Made by a program: the position numbers and the translations under genes. The notes beneath the pieces were generated by a model. The model did no database searches. It saw only the letters and a list, made by a program, of their open reading frames with translations, and was not told the DNA's origin. A stretch of 41,632 nucleotides of DNA from Anaerolineae bacterium. GTDB lineage: Bacteria; Chloroflexota; Anaerolineae; Promineifilales; Promineifilaceae. The stretch spans positions 1 through 41,632 of the forward strand of contig JAMLHW010000023.1 of the NCBI GenBank assembly GCA_023954475.1. The letters run 5' to 3'. Shown here one piece after another: positions 1 to 6,491 of the stretch (within the stretch, counting starts at the first letter, position 1; each line of letters opens with the position of its first letter).

Positions 1-288
1 CGCGCGATAATTCCCCGCTTCCAGCCACGCATCAGCCTCCTGCACCGATTGAATCCCCCCAGCCTCAACCAACACACGTAACAAGCTAACCAGTAGATGG
101 CGCGCGTCCTTGTGTATGTGTCCCTTGCCGCGTTCCCAATCGCTGATCGCGCCGCGAGAATAGATGATGCCGCTTGTCAGCGACAACAGATCGGCCAGAC
201 GCTCTTGCGACAACGGGCCACCATTCACGGTATCGCGTGATTTGCGCCGGTAGTAGCGCAACAAGCTGCCAAAATTGTCCTTGCCCAT
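1..288 (-). CDS. HTH (XRE-like) regulator, N-terminal part, cut by window edge
   Basis: The reverse strand from an ATG at 288 stays open to base 1 (96 codons), so the gene runs out of the window. The protein begins MGKDNFGSLLRYYRRKSRD and contains LSQERLADLL followed by GAISDWERGKG. That is the helix-turn-helix pattern of an XRE/Cro-type DNA-binding domain, with the recognition helix near ISDWERGK at about residues 48-55. In Chloroflexota such domains often head long STAND or TPR regulators, but the rest is not visible here. A 17-bp perfect palindrome lies 18 bp upstream of the start and could be its own operator. Family assignment is fairly sure; the full domain architecture is unknown. Confidence 0.75.
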   Translation of the reverse strand, partial: MGKDNFGSLLRYYRRKSRDTVNGGPLSQERLADLLSLTSGIIYSRGAISDWERGKGHIHKDARHLLVSLLRVLVEAGGIQSVQEADAWLEAGNYRA

Positions 289-306
289 AAAACCTCTTGC
301 GCACGC

Positions 307-323
307 TGCGGAAAATTTCCGCA
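307..323. promoter_or_regulatory. 17-bp palindrome upstream of the HTH gene (candidate operator)
   Basis: TGCGGAAA-A-TTTCCGCA is a perfect 8-1-8 inverted repeat, ending 18 bp before the start codon of the leftward HTH gene. Size and symmetry fit a dimeric regulator site. Autoregulation is an inference. Confidence 0.45.
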
Positions 324-486
324 CTGTTGCAGCGATTTCCCTCTGACCTGCGCACGTCCTGTCTATTACTATAGTCCTATAAGCCGGCTTTCACAACGAC
401 GAAGTTAAACCGAATACCTGTCACCGATTTCGGCCGAATTCGGGACAGCAATTCACACTCAAACCCATCGTTCGAGGAGGTCGATC

Positions 487-669
487 ATGGTCAAGTTTAA
501 AATCAGAGGAAGACTCGCAACATTGCTATTGCTCGTCGCACTCGTCGGCGTTGGCGCCGGTCAGGTCAGCACAGCACTGACGACAAGCCCGGCGGTCGCC
601 GTTGCGACAAACGACATCCCGTCTACGGATTCCGAAACCGTTCCGATTGTCGACAATGGCACGTTTTGA
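487..669 (+). CDS. Small exported peptide of unknown function
   Basis: This 60-residue ORF has a strong ribosome binding site (GAGGAGG, 474-480) at good spacing before the ATG. Residues 1-30 look like a signal peptide: basic KFKIRGR, then the hydrophobic core LATLLLLVALVGVGAG, then small residues near a possible cleavage site (VSTA). The mature part would be about 30 residues, rich in Thr, Ser, Asp and Val, with no cysteine and no motif I recognise. It precedes the exported SH3 protein on the same strand, with a structured 229-bp gap between them. It may be a secreted signal peptide or a decayed exported protein; I cannot say which. Confidence 0.55.
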   Translation: MVKFKIRGRLATLLLLVALVGVGAGQVSTALTTSPAVAVATNDIPSTDSETVPIVDNGTF

Positions 670-750
670 CAGTGCATTCGCCCGTGGGGATTGTAGTACA
701 AATTCTCGCGGGCTTCCCTTTTTATCCGGTCGCTGTTCAGGTACGACCCA

Positions 751-808
751 AGATTTGTCAAATCTAGTCTGGTAAAGCGTCAGTTGCAACGCGAAATTAG
801 ACAAATCT
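751..808 (+). repeat. Inverted repeat with internal hairpin in the 670-898 gap
   Basis: AGATTTGTC (751-759) is matched by its perfect reverse complement GACAAATCT (800-808). Between the arms GCGT...ACGC (777-792) can form a smaller hairpin. GTCAAATCT also overlaps the first arm at 757-765. The structure lies just upstream of the TAATCCG direct repeats and could be a leader structure or part of an operator. There is no T-run, so it is not a standard terminator. Confidence 0.4.
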
Positions 809-815
809 TCTCAAT

Positions 816-832
816 TAATCCGGTTTAATCCG
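816..832 (+). promoter_or_regulatory. TAATCCG direct repeat pair upstream of the SH3 protein
   Basis: TAATCCG occurs at 816-822 and again at 826-832, exactly one helical turn (10 bp) apart. It lies about 67 bp upstream of the ATG at 899. The same arrangement (TAATCCG, 3 bp, TAGTCCG) lies directly upstream of the STAND regulator gene at 4268-4284. I infer a shared operator, with the nearby HTH regulator as the obvious candidate binder. Confidence 0.5.
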
Positions 833-898
833 ATTTCGGTCTGGAAGCGGCAACAGTTTGGTAACACAATACATAACAACAAGACTCGGAGGAATATC

Positions 899-1816
899 AT
901 GCTTCGCAAACTTACTGTCACATTTGTTTTCGCCGCACTTATGATCGCGGCACTGTTTACCACCTGGGGAATCACTGCGGTCGATGCCGCACAAGCCCCT
1001 TACCAAACCCGGCTCGCCGTCGGCGAGTACGCTCAGGTGATTCCACCCGACCCAAGCAACGTGCGCACATCGGCCGGTCGCTGGTTGGGCAGTGTTCCTG
1101 CACGTGGCGTTGTCTATATTTTGGATGGGCCTCTCTATCGTAGCAACATGATTTGGTGGTACATCGACTATCCGGAAACTGGCCTGCAAGGTTGGATGAG
1201 CGAAGGTGGGCGTCGGGGCTATTACATGGCACCCTGGGACGGTGGAATCGGTGGCAGTGATTCGCCGACCTCAACAACTGGGCTGACCATCGGTGACCTG
1301 GCATATGTAATTGAGCCGCCGGACAACATCGTACGCCGTAATCCTGGATTAAACAGCGCTGTTATCGGCCGATTCCCCGCCGGAGCCGTACTCGATATCG
1401 TCGGTGGCCCGCGCACTGCTGATGGCATCATATGGTGGAAAGTATATTCCCGTAGCCAGAATCTATCAGGTTGGACAGCCGAGGGTCTAAATGGAACAGA
1501 CTACCTGGCCCATATCATCGGTGTCCCACGTTGTGCGAATAGCTTACGAAGTATTCTAGACGGGCAGGATCGTGCTTACGTGATGACGACCACACCAGAT
1601 GCCAACCTTCTGCGCGGTTACCCTGACACAAGTGCACGCATTATCGGCCGAATGCAACCCGGCGAAACGATGACCATCGTCGATGGGCCATTCTGCGATG
1701 TCAATGAAAACATCGTCTGGTGGGAAGTCGTCCCAGACTCAAATCCTCGCCTGCACGGCTGGACGGCCGAAAGTGAAGATTTCGAATACTATCTGGCACC
1801 GCTTACACTGTACTGA
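899..1816 (+). CDS. Exported protein with three SH3-like repeats
   Basis: This 305-residue protein has a signal peptide (MLRKLTVTFVFAALMIAAL, likely cleaved after VDAAQA near residue 32) and a clear GGAGG before its ATG. Three repeats of about 85 residues follow, each with the bacterial SH3 pattern: a short Arg/Asn-rich strand, a G-x-(I/V)-x-x-G turn, a (V/I)-x-(D/G)-GP element, a Trp-Trp pair and a final GW(M/T)(A/S)E. The Trp-Trp and GW motifs fall near residues 81-82 and 97, 179-180 and 195, and 279-280 and 293. Bacterial SH3 domains usually bind cell-wall peptides or ligands outside the membrane. No catalytic domain is fused, so this is probably a wall-binding or adaptor protein. It converges on the STAND gene with only 8 bp between stops. 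Confidence 0.8.
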   Translation: MLRKLTVTFVFAALMIAALFTTWGITAVDAAQAPYQTRLAVGEYAQVIPPDPSNVRTSAGRWLGSVPARGVVYILDGPLYRSNMIWWYIDYPETGLQGWMSEGGRRGYYMAPWDGGIGGSDSPTSTTGLTIGDLAYVIEPPDNIVRRNPGLNSAVIGRFPAGAVLDIVGGPRTADGIIWWKVYSRSQNLSGWTAEGLNGTDYLAHIIGVPRCANSLRSILDGQDRAYVMTTTPDANLLRGYPDTSARIIGRMQPGETMTIVDGPFCDVNENIVWWEVVPDSNPRLHGWTAESEDFEYYLAPLTLY

Positions 1817-1824
1817 TCCCCTTG

Positions 1825-4260
1825 TTACTCTTCAGGGGTAGACGTCAGCAATTCGCGATAACGATTGACTAACACCTGGTTGGACAATGTTTCAGCCAGG
1901 TGCAATCCTTCTTCCCACGACGCACGAGCGGCATCTCGATTGCCAAGTCCACGATAAATCAGGCCGAGCGTTACTGCTCCGGCCGCCCGACCATATGTAA
2001 ATCCAATTTCGTCATACAACGCCATGCTGTGCTGCGCGTATTGCAGCGCCTGGCTCAGATCGCCCGCATCCGACAGCGTGTACGCGTCCCTCTCGTTACG
2101 CGCCAGCAGAAGCAGCACATTGGCCTCCGTTGCGCGATTGCCTTCCTGACGACTGAAATCCAGACTTTTCAACCCCATCGCCCGTGCGTTTTCAAAGCTG
2201 TGCTGCAAACGGTGCAAGTTGGCAAGCACATAACAACAGGCCGCCTGTTCACCGATGTCGTCCAGTTGCGAGCTGATCGCGAATGCCGCTTCGCAATAAG
2301 ATTGCGCTCTGGACAATTCCTTTTGCTCCAGCGCCGACATCGACAGGAGGAGCAAAACGCGCAATTCGCCGCGCTCATCGCCGACCAGTTGCTGTAGCTT
2401 GAGACTATCGACCAGCAAGGAATCTGTTTGCGCGTAATCGCTGCTCTGGTACGCAATGCGACCTTGCCGGTAGAGTGCATTCGCCATGCCGCCGACATGC
2501 TCCAATTCCTGGTAGCCACGCCACGCCGCGTTGAGATGGTCTTTCGCCCCGGTGAGCTGGTCTTGTTCAATATCGACGCGTGCCAGGTGATAATGCGCAT
2601 CGGCCGATCCGAGCACATCCCCACTTGCGGTGAAACGCGCCATGCTGAATTCCAGCCGTTCGCGTGCCGGCGTATAGTCTGACTGTTCGAGACACGCTTC
2701 GCCGTGAGCCAGCGCGATTGCAGCCGCCGTCTCATCATCAGGCGCGGCCAACGCCGCCCAGCGATAGGCTTCACGCGAGTCGCTGTGCAACCCGCGTGCA
2801 AACCAGACCGGACGCAACAGCAGCACCATGTCGAGCAGAATGCCATTTTCCTGCAACCGGTGCGCCATCTCCAGCGCCGCCTTGGTGTGGCCCCACTCGG
2901 CCAGCAAGGCAGTATAGTCGGCGATGTTGTCGCGCACAAAAGCGTGATAGTATGCGATAAAACGGCGTTCGGCAGGCGCGACATCGTCCAGCTTTTCGTG
3001 GGCGTAGGCGGCGAGCAACGGATGTTGCCGATACCGTCGCGGCTGGTCAGACACGATGTCGAGCAATGCTAGGGTATAGAGCGCGTCGAGTTGGTCTTCG
3101 GCCGAAAATTGGTCCAAGTCCGCCACCGCCGCATACACAGCACCCTCAAACGTCCGTCCGCCCAACACAGCCAGTAGCCGAAACGCGTCGCGTTCTGCCG
3201 GGGTCATCAATTCCCACGTTTGCTCGAAAGCGGTGCGCACTGCTTCGTCCTGACCAAGCTGCAAATGGTCGAGTCGGGAGCGCAGGGCGAGCAGGCGGTG
3301 CTGCATGGCGGCAAGCGGACGGCGGCGAGCGCGGCAAACGCGGCCAAAAATGGTCAATGCCAGCGGCAAATGGCCCAATAAATCGCAAATCGACTGCGCT
3401 GTCTCCGGGTCGGCGTCTACAACAGCGGAATCGGCCGATGCTGCCAGCAGCGCCATACTCGCCTCCATGTCCATCGGCGTCAAAGCAATGCGATTATGCG
3501 GATTGGCGGTCAGACTGTCGGCCACCGTTTGACGGCGCGTCGTCACCAGAATAGCGCACGCTGTATGACGCGATGGCAGCAGCGGTTTCACCTGTGCGGC
3601 GTCGATAACATCGTCGAGCACGATCAGGATGCGCCGCTGGGCAAAGACACTCCACATGCGCGCTGCACGGCTCATCGTGCTGGTGAAATGAGTCAGGTTG
3701 ATGCCGAACGCCTGCCCCCATCCTTCGAGCACGGCGTCGGGCGTGGTGGTGCGTAAATCGGCCCACAACACGCCGTCAGGGAAAGCGGCGGCAATGTCGC
3801 GCGCGACGGTAGCAGCCAGTGTCGATTTGCCAACGCCGCCCATGCCCTGGATGACGCATAGTTGGCCACCCGCCTGCAACACGGCGGCGATATGTGCGCG
3901 TTCGGCCGATCGGCCGATGAAGACGGCGATGTCGCGGCGCGGCAGTTGGAAGGGGGTTTCGGCCGATTCCCAGGGTGAGAGTAAGGACCGATCCGCATCG
4001 TTACCCGCTTTGAAGCGCAGTGTGGCAACCGGCTCGTAATCAGCCGCAGTCAGCAATCGGTTCGCTTGCGCTTCGGTCAGTTGTGCACCCGCAGCAAAAC
4101 GCACTAAATCTTGCCAGTGGCGCGGACGATTGACCAGGCCATTGGCCCAACTGCCGATGGTGCGTGAAGGGATCCCGGCCTGCCGGGCGATTTGGGCGCG
4201 ACTTAGTCCGCTTTGGTCGATCAAATCGCGGATGACATCTGCAAAAAACTGCTGCTGCAT
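1825..4260 (-). CDS. STAND regulator: XRE HTH, NB-ARC NTPase, TPR repeats
   Basis: The protein is 811 residues. Residues 12-55 form an XRE-type HTH (LSRAQIARQAGIPSRTIGSW). An NB-ARC NTPase follows, with Walker A GMGGVGKST at 139-147, Walker B ILIVLDD at 211-217, an ITTR-like sensor (ILVTTRR) and a GLPLAL-like motif (LGHLPLALTIFGR). A winged-helix stretch then leads into TPR-type helical repeats from roughly residue 440 to the end. STAND proteins are signal-sensing NTPase switches: the TPR region senses a ligand or partner, nucleotide exchange drives oligomerisation, and here the HTH would direct output to DNA. The linker at residues 115-120 is encoded by two abutting TCGGCCGA copies (IGRSAE). 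The direct repeats 8 bp upstream of its start suggest autoregulation. A role in phage defence is possible for this class but nothing here shows it. Confidence 0.88.
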   Translation of the reverse strand: MQQQFFADVIRDLIDQSGLSRAQIARQAGIPSRTIGSWANGLVNRPRHWQDLVRFAAGAQLTEAQANRLLTAADYEPVATLRFKAGNDADRSLLSPWESAETPFQLPRRDIAVFIGRSAERAHIAAVLQAGGQLCVIQGMGGVGKSTLAATVARDIAAAFPDGVLWADLRTTTPDAVLEGWGQAFGINLTHFTSTMSRAARMWSVFAQRRILIVLDDVIDAAQVKPLLPSRHTACAILVTTRRQTVADSLTANPHNRIALTPMDMEASMALLAASADSAVVDADPETAQSICDLLGHLPLALTIFGRVCRARRRPLAAMQHRLLALRSRLDHLQLGQDEAVRTAFEQTWELMTPAERDAFRLLAVLGGRTFEGAVYAAVADLDQFSAEDQLDALYTLALLDIVSDQPRRYRQHPLLAAYAHEKLDDVAPAERRFIAYYHAFVRDNIADYTALLAEWGHTKAALEMAHRLQENGILLDMVLLLRPVWFARGLHSDSREAYRWAALAAPDDETAAAIALAHGEACLEQSDYTPARERLEFSMARFTASGDVLGSADAHYHLARVDIEQDQLTGAKDHLNAAWRGYQELEHVGGMANALYRQGRIAYQSSDYAQTDSLLVDSLKLQQLVGDERGELRVLLLLSMSALEQKELSRAQSYCEAAFAISSQLDDIGEQAACCYVLANLHRLQHSFENARAMGLKSLDFSRQEGNRATEANVLLLLARNERDAYTLSDAGDLSQALQYAQHSMALYDEIGFTYGRAAGAVTLGLIYRGLGNRDAARASWEEGLHLAETLSNQVLVNRYRELLTSTPEE

Positions 4261-4267
4261 GGTGGTT

Positions 4268-4284
4268 TAATCCGAATTAGTCCG
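4268..4284 (-). promoter_or_regulatory. TAATCCG/TAGTCCG direct repeat upstream of STAND gene
   Basis: Read on the + strand, TAATCCG (4268-4274) and TAGTCCG (4278-4284) are 10 bp apart, starting 8 bp before the STAND start codon. The layout matches the pair at 816-832. Its position fits a repressor site overlapping the regulator's own translation or transcription start. Confidence 0.5.
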
Positions 4285-4455
4285 TTTTCGACGTAGAGAG
4301 TTCCCACCATTTCAAGCACAATAAAGGCGTGTTAGGTTAACGGAGGAAACGAGTGACATCCTAGACTATAAAACCTCCGTTTACCTGACGCAACTGTTCG
4401 AGGGGTTTTGCGACAATATCAGACGCCGCGGCGCACCATCGAATGAATAAAAGTA

Positions 4456-4500
4456 GGGACATGGCGGGCCATGTCCGAGGTGCGGGGCTTGGCCCGCCAA
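4456..4500. repeat. REP-like pair of 9-2-9 hairpins
   Basis: Hairpin 1 (4456-4475) is GGACATGGC-GG-GCCATGTCC. Hairpin 2 (about 4483-4502) is GGGCTTGGC-CC-GCCAAGCCC. Both are perfect 9-bp stems with 2-base loops. The central octamers GGCGGGCC and GGCCCGCC are reverse complements of each other, so the two loops can also pair together. The element follows GTAG and ends in TAC, like other palindromes in this window. It lies between the divergent STAND gene and the gene at 4543. Confidence 0.6.
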
Positions 4501-4542
4501 GCCCGTACACATACATGTGATCTATTTACATGGGAGAAAATT

Positions 4543-5010
4543 ATGTCACACTACGATGGAAAGCCTTGTATGGAAATGAGTGCAGATGATTTGTTAGCAT
4601 GGTGGAAAGAGTTCCTGCCACCGCTCCGTGAGATCGGGAACCAGGTGATCGGGAACTTGTCTGGCCTGGTTGGTGAAGCATTGAAGGATATTTTGGCGAG
4701 TTTATGGGATAGGGTGATCCAGTATCTAATGGATGCACTCAATGAATACGATTCAGTGGAACCTGGGGAAGAATACGAAGCAGATCTCGAAAAGCTATGC
4801 TCCCTATTCTGTGACCCTGATGCACCTTTGCCCAGTCCCGGGTCACCCATAGAATACTGGAATTTGCGGCCAGGGGTCGATATATTTCATGCAGCACATG
4901 TGATCAAGCTCATCATTGAACGATTACTGCGACTCGATCCTACATCCGAACTTGCTCGATATTTTCAAGCCCTTAATCAATTGCTCTGCATTCTGGGTTG
5001 CTTAACGTAA
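4543..5010 (+). CDS. Hypothetical acidic protein, about 155 residues
   Basis: I chose the ATG at 4543 because GGGAG lies 7 bases upstream. Earlier in-frame starts would run through the REP-like hairpins. The protein begins MSHYDGKPCMEMSADDLLAWW. Residues 17-65 look helical and amphipathic (LPPLREIGNQVIGNLSGLVG...). An acidic Glu-rich stretch follows near residues 68-80, and then a Cys-containing middle and tail. There is no signal peptide and no family I recognise. Codon use is more mixed and AT-richer than in the genes to the right, which fits an accessory origin. Neighbours give no operon context. Confidence 0.5.
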   Translation: MSHYDGKPCMEMSADDLLAWWKEFLPPLREIGNQVIGNLSGLVGEALKDILASLWDRVIQYLMDALNEYDSVEPGEEYEADLEKLCSLFCDPDAPLPSPGSPIEYWNLRPGVDIFHAAHVIKLIIERLLRLDPTSELARYFQALNQLLCILGCLT

Positions 5011-5180
5011 CATCACTGTCTCCAATGGAATGGGGTAATTTGAGTCGGATGTGCCCAATGGATTTCGGCCGAAACATCCCCATGGTGGAAAGATTATCCC
5101 CATCGTAACCGTCTCAGTAAGTGAAGTTGCCAGTTAGAGAAACCAATTCCTAAATTTGGACAACTAAATCATGCAGGTCT

Positions 5181-5219
5181 GCAGTGTTTGAACGTTTGCG
5201 TTCACTGCGGCAAGGAGGT
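5181..5219 (+). promoter_or_regulatory. Leader hairpin and strong ribosome binding site
   Basis: A bulged hairpin (GCAGT/ACTGC outer stem 5181-5185 with 5204-5208; GAACG/CGTTC inner stem 5190-5194 with 5199-5203) sits 3 bases before AAGGAGGT (5212-5219). The Shine-Dalgarno is 7 bases from an ATG at 5227. This supports translation starting at 5227. Whether the hairpin controls it is unknown. Confidence 0.4.
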
Positions 5220-5226
5220 ACGTCTT

Positions 5227-5610
5227 ATGTCTTTTACAACGAGAAAGCAATACATCGACGACGTGATCTCCCCATGCGTACGAGCTAATTCGCACACATG
5301 GCCCATCGCACGACGCACGGTTGATCCCGTCACGGACGAGTCAACAGACTTGATCTCGATTAACCGGAAAAATCATTCTATGTGGCAAACGATAGCCTTT
5401 GACACAGTTGCCACATCACTGGAGCGATTTAGCATGAACAACACCAAACAACAACTCTTTGACATCTTGCTCTGCAGCAGCATCGCATTGACTGCTTGCC
5501 AAAGTGTCGAAGCAATGCTCATTGAGACGAATATTGAGGTCTCAGACGAGACTACAGACATTGGGTTTACAACACATCATAATGATGTCACGCTTACAGA
5601 ACCGAGTTTA
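5227..5610 (+). pseudogene. N-terminal part of a frame-disrupted lipoprotein gene
   Basis: A very good ribosome binding site supports the ATG at 5227. A second possible start is the ATG at 5434 (preceded by GGAG). From 5434 the peptide begins MNNTKQQLFDILLCSSIALTAC, a plausible lipoprotein signal with lipobox ALTAC. The reading frame stays open to 5904, but after about base 5600 it turns into low-quality sequence rich in Arg, Asn and Cys. Meanwhile the next frame becomes a good protein (TEFTTYAQQEARVQLETTYN...) that leads without interruption into the HExxH domain below. The two halves therefore look like one gene split by a one-base frameshift near 5595-5610. A sequencing error, a real pseudogene or programmed frameshifting cannot be told apart here. 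Confidence 0.45.
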
Positions 5611-5699
5611 CGACTTACGCCCAACAGGAGGCGAGGGTCCAACTGGAGACAACCTACAACCTCGACATCGAAGGTGAATGGTCGACCACCGAACTGGCT

Positions 5700-6383
5700 G
5701 TGTTGCAAAGCGCACTCGAAGATGCAGCCACAATGTTCGGCTCCACAGAACGCCTGCGGACACTCATCGAAGACGCACGTCATACCAGCGGCGTTACAGC
5801 CAATAGGCTATCGATTGTTCGCACCAGCGAGGGACGGGCCAGCTACCGACAAGGTAACGATGAATTCCGCATCTTGTTGGGCGACAGAGCATTTGAAACC
5901 TTGAATTACGAAGCAGTGCCGCCGGTAAGTCGGCCAGCGATGCTCAGGTTGCACAATGAAAACAACAGTGCGCACGTGTCGATTTTGCACGAGCTAATGC
6001 ACGTTGTCATTGCTGGTCAGCCAGAGACTCTAGCTGCATTTCAGGAAGAACGCCAATGGGGAACCGAAACGTATTCCGTTGAACTGGGTCCTCAGGACGG
6101 CCGCCGCTCGTTTGCGCAAGCTAATCTGATGCAACGCAGCGGGCCGGAAGAGGATTTGGTGATCGCGATGGCACTATACGCCTATGCGTACGCGCCTGAT
6201 GCACCGGAGACGTACCGACTCTTTTTGGAGGTGATACACGAGTTCCACATGACGTATGTATGGACTGCGTTGCAATTGCCGCATCCAGCACCTGGTATGG
6301 CTGCACAAAACGCAGCAAACACAGACGTGACTGTCGATTATCCAGAATGTCCTGTCGCTGCGTGTGTCGATATGCCGCGCTAG
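5700..6383 (+). CDS. HExxH zinc metallopeptidase-like domain protein (C-terminal part of split gene)
   Basis: Coordinates use the first in-frame GTG. The frame itself is open from 5586 and the upstream residues look genuine, so the natural N-terminus is probably the lipoprotein fragment before it. The zinc-binding motif is HELMH (about 5989-6003) within HVSILHELMHVV. About 60 residues later GPEEDLVIAMALYAY supplies a Glu that could be the third ligand, a layout used by gluzincin-like peptidases of the anthrax lethal-factor fold. If joined to its leader it would be an outer-face lipoprotein peptidase. A strong terminator follows. Substrate unknown. The metallopeptidase call rests on motifs only. 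Confidence 0.6.
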   Translation: MLQSALEDAATMFGSTERLRTLIEDARHTSGVTANRLSIVRTSEGRASYRQGNDEFRILLGDRAFETLNYEAVPPVSRPAMLRLHNENNSAHVSILHELMHVVIAGQPETLAAFQEERQWGTETYSVELGPQDGRRSFAQANLMQRSGPEEDLVIAMALYAYAYAPDAPETYRLFLEVIHEFHMTYVWTALQLPHPAPGMAAQNAANTDVTVDYPECPVAACVDMPR

Positions 6384-6394
6384 TCACTTGAATG

Positions 6395-6438
6395 ACCTGT
6401 GTGTGATATCTGCTCTGGCAGAGCACACACAGGTTTTT
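6395..6438 (+). terminator. Strong intrinsic terminator
   Basis: ACCTGTGTGTG (6395-6405) pairs perfectly with CACACACAGGT (6424-6434), and an inner TGCTCTG/CAGAGCA hairpin fills the loop. TTTTT (6434-6438) follows and runs directly into a TCGGCCGA copy. It ends the HExxH gene 12 bp after its stop. Confidence 0.8.
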
Positions 6439-6491
6439 CGGCCGAAACTATCACCCGTCTAGCACACTCGCACCACCATCCGCACAACGAT

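Noticed and set aside
2169-2984. Reverse-strand open frame of 271 residues
   Set aside because: It is another frame within the STAND gene, rich in Arg, Trp and Cys, typical of a shadow frame.
5188-5226. Start of the split lipoprotein at 5188 (MNVCVHCGKEV)
   Set aside because: This stretch codes the leader hairpin and the Shine-Dalgarno; the start at 5227 has ideal spacing.
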